A DNA stretch of 17,763 nucleotides, taken from NCBI GenBank assembly GCA_903916205.1, contig CAIWVX010000366.1:1-17763 (forward strand), in the 5' to 3' direction. Below, in pieces: positions 1 to 7,321 of the stretch. Under the pieces are notes generated by a model that made no database searches, had not been told where the DNA came from, and saw only the letters and a list, made by a program, of their open reading frames with translations. The DNA is from an uncultured beta proteobacterium (lineage in GTDB: Bacteria; Pseudomonadota; Gammaproteobacteria; Burkholderiales; Rhodocyclaceae). The position numbers and the translations under genes were made by a program. How positions within the stretch are numbered: position 1 is the first letter of the stretch; the number at the start of each line of letters is the position of its first letter.

Positions 1-61
1 ACTCGTCAGCCTGAGCAAAACCAGCCATGGCAAACAGTGCTGCGACTAACATCTTCTTCAT
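1..61 (-). CDS. N-terminus of a secreted protein (partial, runs off the window)
   Basis: Only the first 20 codons are in the window. They begin MKKMLVAALFAMAGFAQA, a typical Sec signal peptide: two lysines, a hydrophobic core of about 12 residues, and an AQA cleavage site followed by Asp-Glu. A good ribosome binding site (GGAGAAG, minus strand, positions 67-73) sits 5 bases upstream of the ATG, which supports a real gene start. The mature protein is not visible, so no function can be given. It lies only about 15-28 bases after the terminator that closes the DGR, with no clear promoter in between, so it may be read by leak-through from the DGR transcript or from a promoter inside the RT 3' end. 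Confidence 0.6.
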   Translation of the reverse strand, partial: MKKMLVAALFAMAGFAQADE

Positions 62-88
62 TTTTACTTCTCCAATTGTCGAACCACT

Positions 89-115
89 AAAAAAATCGCC
101 GCCAGACGGCGGCGA
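89..115 (-). terminator. Rho-independent terminator of the DGR operon
   Basis: On the minus strand a perfect 8-bp stem (TCGCCGCC pairing with GGCGGCGA, loop of 4, positions 96-115) is followed directly by seven Ts (positions 95-89). It lies 63 bp after the RT stop codon, so it would end the target-avd-RT/TR transcript. On the plus strand it is followed by only CC and six As, so it works in one direction. Confidence 0.8.
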
Positions 116-178
116 CCAAAAAACCGCCCACGCCGCCCCAAACTGCGGTGCAAAAGCGAAGGCGGGGTACTGCACTCA

Positions 179-1453
179 TCATGACGGCCCGTGGACACCT
201 TCGGGCACACCCACATTTCCCTTGAGAAAAGCGGCTCTGGCGCGAGAAGGCGAGCTGGCGAGACGGAACCCGTTGTTGTTGTTCCGATTGCCGGGCGAGT
301 TGTTGTTGCGGTTGGCGGCGCGGGTGTTCCTCGCGTTGTTGTTCCAGGAGCCACCGCGCAGCCCGCGCCCATCAGGCGAACCGTCAGGCTCCCGCAGCGG
401 GTCGAACCACCCACCGCGAAAGAGGGATTGGCGCAAGCGCCAGGTATCGGCGTTTTCGGCATGGGCAATCCATGCCTCTACATGTTGGACGACCGCTTCG
501 CTCGCCACCGTACCGGCCCGCCAGCGGTCGCGCAGGCCGCGCAAGCGATTGCGAAAACGCCGCACATTAGCATCAGGCAGACGACGATGATCGCCCGGCA
601 ACAGGACATAACCGAGAAATTCGGCGGGCTTCGTCGTCGGTACGACAAAAGTTTTGACCGGATGCAGCCGCAGACGACGCCGAGCGAGAAAAGTAGCCAA
701 CCGCTCCTGCCAAACGGCCAGCACTGCAGGATCATCATGGAACAAAGCAAAATCATCGACGTAGCGCACATAGGGAGCGCACAAGACTTCCTTGATGAAA
801 TGATCCAGCGCATCGAGATAAACATTGCCAAACATCTGGCTGGTCAGATTGCCGATAGGCAGACCGCGTCGACGCGCCAACGGCGTCAGCAGGTCGTCAC
901 CGGGAAAAAGCAAATGCACCGGTTCTTGCGCATTAGAACCGTCAATGAGGGTGTCCAAAAGCCACAAAGTTTGTCGGCAGGCAATACGGCGGCGCAGATC
1001 GGCCTTGAGAATGGCGTGGTCGATGGACGGGAAATAGCGGTAAATGTCGGCTCGCAGCACATGGCGATACCGGTTGCGGAACTGCTCGTAACGCGCCACG
1101 GCGCGGTGCGTGCCCTTGCCAAGACGATTGGCAAAGGTGTCATCAATAAAACCGCGCTCGAAGATTGGCCCCACTACGGCACAAAGTGCGTGATGCACCA
1201 CCCGATCGCGAAAGGGTGCCGCCGAGACCATGCGACGCTTCGGCTCGTGTAATTCGATTTCAGTGTAAGCCCCGCTTTGCCAGCGGCCCTCTTGCAAAGC
1301 GCGCTCAATGCGCAACACATTCTTTTCCAGATTGGCCATAAAAGCCGCCACGCCGGGCTTGCTTCGCTTACCCAAAGCGGCCTTCAATGCCGCTTCGCGT
1401 AAGGCGCGAAAATTGGCTATACCGGCGAAAAGGTCAGTGTGGCGCTTCGGCAC
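179..1453 (-). CDS. DGR reverse transcriptase with TR-encoded Asn-rich C-terminal tail
   Basis: A 424-aa group-II-intron-like reverse transcriptase that copies the TR RNA into cDNA with adenine-directed errors. Motif A contains RADIYRYFPSID (catalytic Asp136). The DGR-type motif RGLPIGNLTSQ is near residues 196-206, where the IGxxxSQ signature separates DGR RTs from other RTs. The catalytic YVDD is at residues 231-234, and EFLGYVL follows further on. The start is GTG, with an AAGGGA-type binding site about 7 bases upstream inside the end of avd; the genes overlap by 20 bp, implying translational coupling. The enzymatic part seems to end around residue 355. Residues 362-400 are the in-frame translation of the template repeat (GGSWNNN, NRNNNS, NRNNNN blocks), followed by 24 more residues before the stop. 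Whether the tail is made and useful, or merely tolerated, cannot be told from sequence. Confidence 0.95.
   Translation of the reverse strand: MPKRHTDLFAGIANFRALREAALKAALGKRSKPGVAAFMANLEKNVLRIERALQEGRWQSGAYTEIELHEPKRRMVSAAPFRDRVVHHALCAVVGPIFERGFIDDTFANRLGKGTHRAVARYEQFRNRYRHVLRADIYRYFPSIDHAILKADLRRRIACRQTLWLLDTLIDGSNAQEPVHLLFPGDDLLTPLARRRGLPIGNLTSQMFGNVYLDALDHFIKEVLCAPYVRYVDDFALFHDDPAVLAVWQERLATFLARRRLRLHPVKTFVVPTTKPAEFLGYVLLPGDHRRLPDANVRRFRNRLRGLRDRWRAGTVASEAVVQHVEAWIAHAENADTWRLRQSLFRGGWFDPLREPDGSPDGRGLRGGSWNNNARNTRAANRNNNSPGNRNNNNGFRLASSPSRARAAFLKGNVGVPEGVHGPS
255..370 (-). repeat. DGR template repeat (TR)
   Basis: A 116-bp sequence that matches the VR at 1921-2036 over its full length with 12 mismatches. 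On the minus (sense) strand every mismatch is an adenine here: 8 A to G and 4 A to T in the VR. Twenty-nine adenines are present and they are concentrated in AAC codons (three, three and four in a row). Mutating the first two bases of AAC gives NNC codons, which can never be stops and which cover 15 amino acids. Unusually, the TR is wholly inside the RT reading frame and in the same frame as in the target gene. Similarity ends sharply at both borders. Confidence 0.96.
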
Positions 1454-1811
1454 GTGGCGTCCCTTGAGCTTTCATCCACCCACCCACCAGTCGACCCACT
1501 TCATCAATGGCGCGGGCGGCAAATTCATAGCGCCGCAAATCCAGCAAATGTAAATCGGCGGACAGGCGGAACAGAAAACGTAGTTTTTCCAAACCGAGAT
1601 TGGCTTGCACCAAGCTTGGTGTGGCTTGGCGGCTGTAGGTTGCCTCAATCAGGCGCTCCAGTACATCCAGAGCGCTGGATTGAAGGCGATCACCCAACGT
1701 GTATTTCTGCGCCTTGGGGAATTTCTCCACCGTCGGCACCAGCCAGCGCAGAAATTGATACCATTTTTCCAGCGCTGGGCCGGTGCTACGACTGCGATCT
1801 CGTTCTGACAT
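1434..1811 (-). CDS. avd: DGR accessory variability determinant (Avd, four-helix bundle protein)
   Basis: A 125-aa basic, mostly helical protein lying between the target gene and the RT, the usual position and size of Avd. Avd proteins form pentameric barrels that bind the RT and the TR-containing RNA and are required for cDNA synthesis. Visible features fit the four-helix-bundle/23S-rRNA-IVP-like family: a WYQFLRWLVPTVEKFPKAQKYTLGDRL-like first helical segment (the FPKxxKYTLGxR signature is typical), then LERLIEATYS, LGLEKLRFLFRLSADLHLLD and a final helix ending VGGWMK. The ATG is preceded by AAGGA with 9 bases of A/T spacer. The 3' end overlaps the RT start by 20 bp. Assignment rests on the signature and the DGR context. 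Confidence 0.9.
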   Translation of the reverse strand: MSERDRSRSTGPALEKWYQFLRWLVPTVEKFPKAQKYTLGDRLQSSALDVLERLIEATYSRQATPSLVQANLGLEKLRFLFRLSADLHLLDLRRYEFAARAIDEVGRLVGGWMKAQGTPRAEAPH

Positions 1812-1823
1812 AAAAAATTTTCC

Positions 1824-1842
1824 TTGGGGGCTGCGCCCCCAA
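1824..1842 (-). other. 8-bp GC-rich hairpin between VR and avd
   Basis: A perfect inverted repeat, TTGGGGGC and GCCCCCAA, with a 3-base loop, about 79 bp beyond the 3' end of the VR and 12 bp before the avd start. In the Bordetella phage DGR an 8-bp hairpin/cruciform just after the VR promotes target recognition; this one is farther away. On the minus strand it is followed by GGAAAATTTTTT, so a weak attenuator before avd is also possible. Confidence 0.5.
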
Positions 1843-1884
1843 ACCCCCGCTTAATTATTCGCCCAACTCAAACCATTTTATTAA

Positions 1885-1909
1885 GGGGTAAAGGGGTTAA
1901 GGGGAAAGG
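1885..1909 (+). repeat. Regularly spaced G-tract cluster (possible G-quadruplex) next to VR
   Basis: On the plus strand three GGGG runs (1885-1888, 1893-1896, 1901-1904) are separated by 4-base A/T spacers and followed by a GG (1908-1909), beginning 11 bp beyond the VR 3' end. The DGR sense strand carries the complementary CCCC runs. With four G runs of at least two, a two-layer quadruplex is possible. It may only be an internal duplication of an 8-base unit. Confidence 0.4.
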
Positions 1910-1910
1910 C

Positions 1911-2804
1911 TTAACGCGTCCTGGCGAGACGGAACCCGCTGTCGTAGTACCGATTGCCGGGCGAGCTGCTGCTGCGGTTGGCGGCGCGGGAGTCCCTCGC
2001 GATGCCGTTCCAGGAGCCACCGCGCAGCCCGCGCCCAACGCCGCTACACCCGCCAGTCCAAGCGCTGCCGTCAGTCGGTGCGCCACGATAGCTGTCGTGC
2101 CAACAGTCTTGCACCCATTCCCAAACATTGCCGCTCATATCGAACAATCCAAAAGCATTGGCCTGCTTGCCCGCCACTGAACGTTGATGACCACCGCTGT
2201 TGCCGTCAAACCAAGCCACGGCGCTAACGTTATTGCCGCCACAATAGATCGCGTTTTGACCAGCACGGCAAGCGTATTCCCATTCGGCTTCGCTGGGCAG
2301 ACGGTAGCCACCACCGTCGGTCTGGTTCAGCCAAGTGATAAAGGCTTGCGCATCATGCCAACTCACCTGAACCACCGGCGCATTGTCGCCGTAGGCGTTG
2401 TATTTCATAAAATCGTCATCAACCAGACCGGTGCGCCCAGTGGCCGCGATAAATTGTTTGAACTGCCCCAAGGTGACTTCGGTCTTGCCCATCTGGAAGG
2501 CACCAATGCTGACCCGATGCTGAGGAGTTTCACCGTCTGACGCTTCCGCGTCACTATTAGTGCACCCAGAACTCAACGCGGGTTGGCCGAGAAAAGCGCG
2601 TTTTTTATTTTCCTCAACCATGCTGGAGGTTAGTTTGCACGAACCCATCGTGAAACTCCCCGCCGGGATGCTGACCATCGTAATGCCAATTTTGTTGGTG
2701 GTTTCAGCGGCGTGCGCCAGCGAACCCGATAAACCAAGCGTTACGGCAGTAACCCCAAAACAAACATAGGCCGCAGTGCGTTTCAGAAGCAATAAGAAAA
2801 ACAT
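1911..2804 (-). CDS. DGR target: exported FGE-sulfatase/C-type-lectin-fold variable protein
   Basis: A 297-aa protein with an N-terminal signal peptide (KR at 8-9, hydrophobic stretch, likely cleavage after AHA at about 31-33) and no lipobox. The mature part is a formylglycine-generating-enzyme-type (SUMF1/EgtB/PvdO) CLec domain: MVSIPAGSFTMGS at 43-55, HRVSIGAFQMGKTEVT near 96, YRLPSEAEWEYACRAG at 167-182, FGLFDMSGNVWEWVQD near 218-233 and LRGGSW to GFRLA at the end. In DGRs this fold acts as a ligand-binding scaffold, not as an enzyme. Residues 257-295 are the VR; 11 residues differ from the TR-encoded version (267, 268, 271, 272, 278-280, 286-289). The mature part has six cysteines (56, 81, 179, 188, 234, 253), an even number that suits disulfides in the periplasm. 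The ATG follows a GAGGAA binding site. Surface or periplasmic location is inferred. Confidence 0.93.
   Translation of the reverse strand: MFFLLLLKRTAAYVCFGVTAVTLGLSGSLAHAAETTNKIGITMVSIPAGSFTMGSCKLTSSMVEENKKRAFLGQPALSSGCTNSDAEASDGETPQHRVSIGAFQMGKTEVTLGQFKQFIAATGRTGLVDDDFMKYNAYGDNAPVVQVSWHDAQAFITWLNQTDGGGYRLPSEAEWEYACRAGQNAIYCGGNNVSAVAWFDGNSGGHQRSVAGKQANAFGLFDMSGNVWEWVQDCWHDSYRGAPTDGSAWTGGCSGVGRGLRGGSWNGIARDSRAANRSSSSPGNRYYDSGFRLARTR
1921..1938 (-). other. Candidate IMH element at the 3' end of VR
   Basis: The last 18 bases of the VR, after the last changed position, are identical to the TR and GC-rich (CGGGTTCCGTCTCGCCAG on the minus strand). This is where the initiation-of-mutagenic-homing site sits in characterised DGRs; it sets the 3' limit of transfer. 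The position is inferred from the alignment only. Confidence 0.55.
1921..2036 (-). repeat. DGR variable repeat (VR)
   Basis: The 116-bp receptor copy at the 3' end of the target gene, 7 bp short of the stop codon. Against the TR it has 12 substitutions: codon changes AAC to GGC, ATC, GAC, AGC (three in a row), TAC (two), GAC and AGC, and ACC to TCC. All are at TR adenines, so it was overwritten by error-prone cDNA at least once. The remaining Asn codons (for example residues 266 and 276) are unmutated adenine positions. Confidence 0.96.
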
Positions 2805-3250
2805 GGAAATTCCTCAAGAAAAGTAAAAAAAGCCCCGAATCACATCAGCACGACAGGGTAAGAACACCGACGAAATAACTTCCCGATTTAACAGATAAAG
2901 ATGGCATGTCATTTGCTGGAACGACAAGCTTGAAGAACAGCAAAGAGAGAATTTTGGCATGCCGTATTACCCAGAAGAGGTAGAACGATGGATGAAGGTA
3001 TTATAAAGTGACTCCCTAAGTCACGACAATATTGCACTTAGCCTGTGCACTTGGCCCGAATTTTCACTAATCCAACGGTGACAGTGGAGTTTACAGACGG
3101 TCTGCGGGTAAACGGTGGTTTCGTTTGCCACCCCGCTTCAGCGTGGCTCGTGCGGTAAACCGTTACAATTATGACTTCGATGAATTTTACTTACTCTGCC
3201 ATTTTAGTGAAGCTTCCTGACAGTGAGCAAAAGCTTCCGCTAGCGACCGG
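2805..3250. other. 446-bp intergenic region between the DGR and yhdP
   Basis: A divergent intergenic region that must hold the DGR promoter (minus) and the yhdP promoter (plus). No strong sigma-70 site was found. Weak candidates are a minus-strand ATGACA (2912-2907) with TTAAAT (2891-2886) at a short 15-base spacing, and a plus-strand TACAAT at 3164-3169 without a matching -35. A 15-codon open frame starts at 2959 but has no good binding site. Two imperfect copies of a GCGGTAAAC-like motif lie near 3104-3113 and 3152-3160. Confidence 0.4.
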
Positions 3251-6200
3251 TTGATGATGCGCCGGGATGACTTGCGTGCGGTGCTCTACCACCGCTTTCA
3301 TGCACGGGTTCCTCTGGTTTCCAACCGGATGATGCGGCGGCTTTGGCGCGTCTTGGTGGGGTCTTTCTGGCTCATTTACTTTAGCTTTGTGGTGCTGGTT
3401 CTGGCGTTGCGTTATAGCGTTTTGCCGCATATCGAAGACTATCGTGAGGCGATCGAGCGGCTCTCCAGCCAAGCCTTAGGGCAGACGGTGACGATTGGGC
3501 GTATCGAAGCCAGTTGGCAAGGCATCAATCCCGACCTGACGCTGCTTGACGTGCATATTTCTGATGCCGATGGTCGCCCAGCGCTGGCCTTTTCGCGGGT
3601 TGAGGCGGTGCTTTCCTGGTGGTCCGTGCCGAGTGCCAAACTCAAGCTGCGCCTGTTGCGTATTGATCAACCGACGCTGAATTTGCGGCGCGATGTGGAC
3701 GGACATCTCCTCATTGCCGGTATTCCGCTGACGCAGAAAAAAAACGACAACACGATTTCTGACTGGATTTTGGCGCAACGGCGAATCCGCATTGAGGGAG
3801 CGACGCTGGTCTGGGAAGACGATTTGCGCAAGGCTCCGATGTTGGAACTCAAAGCGGTGAATCTGGCGCTGGATAATGACGGCAAACGTCATCGTTTTGG
3901 GCTGACGGCGGTTCCCCCGGAAGAGATGGCGTCAAAAATAGACCTGCGCGGCGATTTTCGCGGGCAGGAAATCGACCGCCTAGACAGTTGGTCAGGCAAG
4001 GCTTTTGTCGAGATTGATTATGCCGATCTAGCGATTTGGCGGCAATGGATTGATTATCCTGTGGCCTTGCCGCATGGGCGCGGTGCGGTGCGCACCTGGT
4101 TTAATTTTGCCGAAGGTGCGCTGGAAGAAATTACCGCTGATTTGTCCTTGCATGATGTGAATTTGCGTCTGACTCCAGAGCTTCCGGTGCTCAACCTTGA
4201 ACATATGTCGGGGCGCATTGGTGCGCGTTTCTCTGACGCCGGTTTTGTGGTGAATGGTCGATCGGTTGAGTTGCTAACTCGAGACGTTGTCACCAAGAAA
4301 AAAGGGATGGCGTCACCAACGAGCGACGCTCATGAGGCGATTCATATTGCGCCGACAGATTTTCATATCGAATGGCAGCCGCAGGATGACGGTAAAACGG
4401 TGACCGGCAGTGCCAGCGCCAACCATCTTGAACTGGGCGATCTGGTGCGCTTTGCCGAGCATTTTCCGCTTGACGCGGAATCACGACAGATACTGAAAGA
4501 TTATGCTCCGCAGGGCCGGATCAATGGTCTGAATGCCAAGTGGAAAGGCGATAGCAACCGTCTTCAGCGTTACACCCTGAAGGCTGATTTTGACCATTTG
4601 ACGCTGAAGGCGCAGGGTGCGTTTCCGGGCTTTTCTGGCTTGTCGGGGGTATTTGAAGGCAATCAAAAAGGGGGCAACGTCATGCTGCGCTCACACGCCT
4701 TGAGCATCGACCTTCCCCGCGTCTTTCCTGAGCCGCTGATTGAGTTGGATCAACTCAATGCCGACATTAAATGGAAGATCAACAAAGGGGTGTTGGATGC
4801 CGAATTGTCGCGCCTTGAGTTTGCCGGGCCGGAGGCCGCCGGATCGGCACAAGGCACGTACCGTTATACCGGAGAGGGGCCAGGCCAGATTGACCTGACG
4901 GCGGCGCTGAGTCGGGGTGATGCCCGGGCGGTGTGGCGCTATATGCCGCACGCGGTCAATGCCGATGCCCGGCATTGGTTACGTGACGCTTTGTTGGCCG
5001 GTCACGCCAATGAAACTAAGCTGACGCTTAAAGGCAAGCTGGACGACTTTCCTTTTCTCGACAAGCGCAAGGGGCAGTTTCTGGTGACGGTAAAAGCCCA
5101 AGAGGCCATGCTCGATTACGGTAAAGACTGGCCGAAGATTACCGACGTGTACGCCGATCTGCGTTTTGAAGGGGTCGGCATGAGCATCAATGTCGAACGC
5201 GGCCAGATTCTTGGGGCGCAAATCGGCGGCACTCAGGTAGAGATTCCCGATTTTGATGCGCCGATTTCGCTACTCAAAGTCAACGGTGTGGTCAGAGGGC
5301 CGACCTCCGAGTTCCTCAATTTTATCGAACACAGCCCGGTGACTGAGCGGATTGATCACTTTACGGAAGGGATGCGTGCGAGCGGCAACGGGCACCTTGA
5401 TCTGACGTTAGCGATTCCACTGGCTGAAGCGCAACTCGGCCATTCAAAAATAGACGGCACTTACCACTTTGAGAATAACGAGGTGCTAGTGGATAGTGCG
5501 CTTCCGACGATTCGGCAGGTTAATGGGGCCGTGCATTTCTCCGGCAACGATTTGCGCGTGCCAGAAATTACCGGCCTCTTTTTGGGCGGCCCGCTGAAGA
5601 TCAAAGGCGGTTTGCAAAAAGAGGGCAAGCTGCTGATCTCAACCAGTGGCTCAGTTAACATCGAGCAATTACGCAAGCAATCCGACTCACCGCTGCTAAA
5701 TAGTTTGGCCGGGTCTACGGCTTATCGCGCCGAGATTCATGTCAATAAGCGCAATGCCGATCTGATCGTTGATTCGAGTTTAGTGGGTTTAAGTTCGTCG
5801 CTGCCGGAGCCTTTCAAAAAAACCGCTAGCGAAGCGCTGCCTTTCCATTTCGAGAAAAAATTGCTGCCGCTCGTCAGTAATCGCAAAGGTGAAAAAATCG
5901 ACTCAAGCGTGCGCGATCAACTCTCGGCCTCGCTCGGTAGCGCCATGAAATTGCAGTTCATCCGACGCAAACAGGGCGAAAATTTTGTGGCTGAGCGCGG
6001 GGCGATTGCCGTCGGTCAGCCTTTTGTATTACCGGCCTCGGGTGTGGCACTGGGCGTGACGGCCAAACAGCTAGACCTCGATGCCTGGCGCACGGCTTTT
6101 CAGCCCACGGCGTCGGCTGAAAAGAGCGGGGAAAAAGTAACGAGCCTAGCGGCTAACGTAGCGGCTGACGATAAAGCCGGTTCAAAGCCCAGCGCACTGC

Positions 6201-7321
6201 CCGATTTGATCACGATTAAAACACCCGATCTAAAACTTTTTGGGCGACATTACAACGAGGCTGACCTGAGCATTTCAACCCTCCCAACGCAATGGAAAAT
6301 CCGCCTAAATTCGCGTCAAGCCAATGGCGATCTGTTGTGGGATAGTGCCGGAAACGGCAAGCTGACCGCCCGCTTGAAACAGCTAACACTTGAACCGGCG
6401 GAATCCGAATTTGATGCCGGGGACGCCATTAAGGAATTACCTGCGCTTGATGTCGTGGCCGATGATTTTTCACTCGGGGCGCGGCGTTTCGGTCGCCTGG
6501 AACTACAAGCACGCAACGAAGGTGGAGTGTGGCGTTTGAGCAAAATTCAGGCGATCAATCCGTTTGGGACACTGACGGGTGCGGGCGACTGGCGCATAGG
6601 AAACGGAATAAATCATACGCAACTCGACTTTAAAATTGATAGCAGTGATGTCGGTAAATTACTTGAGCGTTTTGGCTTTCCCGGTGCGGTGCGCACGGGC
6701 AGCGCACAACTTGAAGGGCGTCTCGGTTGGAACGGTGCGCCGACTGAACTCGATTACGCTTCGCTAAATGGCGAAATCAAACTTGAAGCCAGCAAGGGGC
6801 AGTTTCTGAAACTCGAGCCTGGAGCGGGAAAGCTGCTGAGTCTGATTAGTCTGCAAAGTTTGCCAAGGCGGATAACACTGGATTTTAAAGACGTTTTCAG
6901 CGAAGGATTCGCCTTTGACAACATCTCTAGCAAGGTCGATGTGCTGAACGGCGTCATGCGTACCGAACGCTTGCAGATTGATGGCACCTCGGCGCGGGTG
7001 GTGATGCGTGGTGAGACGGATCTCAAGCACGAAACCCAGCAATTGAATGTTAATGTTCAACCCGAATTAGGCAGTACGGCGGCGCTCGGTATCGCCATTG
7101 TTAATCCGCTTGTCGGGGTGGCGAGTTTGCTGGCGCATAAAATATTACGTAATCCACTCAATCAGATGTTCGGTTTCGATTATCGCGTCACCGGAACTTG
7201 GGAGGATCCCAAGGTTGAGAAGCTCACCGGTTTATCGCCGGCCAATTCAACGACCACCGTGCCGCGCTTGCCAACAATTACGACCAACTCAGGAGGCGGC
7301 AATGACTCTCCCGCAAAATGA
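3251..7321 (+). CDS. yhdP: YhdP-family AsmA-like protein (outer-membrane lipid transport)
   Basis: A very large (about 1356 aa) inner-membrane-anchored periplasmic protein of the YhdP/AsmA-like family. In Escherichia coli, YhdP (about 1266 aa) is one of three AsmA-like proteins thought to carry phospholipids to the outer membrane. A single transmembrane segment lies near residues 33-53 (LVGSFWLIYFSFVVLVLALR), followed by a long beta-rich periplasmic part with the usual opening RIEASWQGINPDLTLLDVHI. The C-terminus has the family hallmark FDYRVTGTWEDPKVEKL, then a low-complexity Thr/Ser-rich tail. Three start codons stand in a row (TTG 3251, ATG 3254, ATG 3257) without a clear binding site; a later Met pair just before RRLWRVL is also possible and would still keep the membrane anchor. 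It overlaps nit by 20 bp, as expected for a betaproteobacterial yhdP-nit-tldD unit. Confidence 0.92.
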   Translation: MMMRRDDLRAVLYHRFHARVPLVSNRMMRRLWRVLVGSFWLIYFSFVVLVLALRYSVLPHIEDYREAIERLSSQALGQTVTIGRIEASWQGINPDLTLLDVHISDADGRPALAFSRVEAVLSWWSVPSAKLKLRLLRIDQPTLNLRRDVDGHLLIAGIPLTQKKNDNTISDWILAQRRIRIEGATLVWEDDLRKAPMLELKAVNLALDNDGKRHRFGLTAVPPEEMASKIDLRGDFRGQEIDRLDSWSGKAFVEIDYADLAIWRQWIDYPVALPHGRGAVRTWFNFAEGALEEITADLSLHDVNLRLTPELPVLNLEHMSGRIGARFSDAGFVVNGRSVELLTRDVVTKKKGMASPTSDAHEAIHIAPTDFHIEWQPQDDGKTVTGSASANHLELGDLVRFAEHFPLDAESRQILKDYAPQGRINGLNAKWKGDSNRLQRYTLKADFDHLTLKAQGAFPGFSGLSGVFEGNQKGGNVMLRSHALSIDLPRVFPEPLIELDQLNADIKWKINKGVLDAELSRLEFAGPEAAGSAQGTYRYTGEGPGQIDLTAALSRGDARAVWRYMPHAVNADARHWLRDALLAGHANETKLTLKGKLDDFPFLDKRKGQFLVTVKAQEAMLDYGKDWPKITDVYADLRFEGVGMSINVERGQILGAQIGGTQVEIPDFDAPISLLKVNGVVRGPTSEFLNFIEHSPVTERIDHFTEGMRASGNGHLDLTLAIPLAEAQLGHSKIDGTYHFENNEVLVDSALPTIRQVNGAVHFSGNDLRVPEITGLFLGGPLKIKGGLQKEGKLLISTSGSVNIEQLRKQSDSPLLNSLAGSTAYRAEIHVNKRNADLIVDSSLVGLSSSLPEPFKKTASEALPFHFEKKLLPLVSNRKGEKIDSSVRDQLSASLGSAMKLQFIRRKQGENFVAERGAIAVGQPFVLPASGVALGVTAKQLDLDAWRTAFQPTASAEKSGEKVTSLAANVAADDKAGSKPSALPDLITIKTPDLKLFGRHYNEADLSISTLPTQWKIRLNSRQANGDLLWDSAGNGKLTARLKQLTLEPAESEFDAGDAIKELPALDVVADDFSLGARRFGRLELQARNEGGVWRLSKIQAINPFGTLTGAGDWRIGNGINHTQLDFKIDSSDVGKLLERFGFPGAVRTGSAQLEGRLGWNGAPTELDYASLNGEIKLEASKGQFLKLEPGAGKLLSLISLQSLPRRITLDFKDVFSEGFAFDNISSKVDVLNGVMRTERLQIDGTSARVVMRGETDLKHETQQLNVNVQPELGSTAALGIAIVNPLVGVASLLAHKILRNPLNQMFGFDYRVTGTWEDPKVEKLTGLSPANSTTTVPRLPTITTNSGGGNDSPAK
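7291..7296 (+). promoter_or_regulatory. Ribosome binding site fixing the nit start
   Basis: A perfect AGGAGG, 5 bases before the ATG at 7302 and inside the end of yhdP. It argues against longer in-frame starts, which would add a tail unlike the nitrilase family. Confidence 0.85.

Noticed and set aside
255..370. GTT-rich block as a microsatellite or CRISPR-like repeat
   Set aside because: The triplet runs are AAC codons of the DGR template; there is no spacer-repeat structure.
191..1252. Long plus-strand open frame opposite the RT, and similar frames at 27-590, 64-468 and 1824-2180
   Set aside because: They are antisense or off-frame shadows of the RT, TR and VR; the GC-rich, Asn-codon-repeat composition removes stops on the other frames. 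They show no family motifs.
2959..3006. 15-codon frame MPYYPEEVERWMKVL between the DGR and yhdP
   Set aside because: Too short, no convincing binding site and no recognised homology; possibly a gene remnant.
7098..7301. Upstream in-frame extension of the nitrilase
   Set aside because: It overlaps the well-conserved yhdP C-terminus, and a perfect AGGAGG sits 5 bases before the ATG at 7302, where the family alignment also begins.
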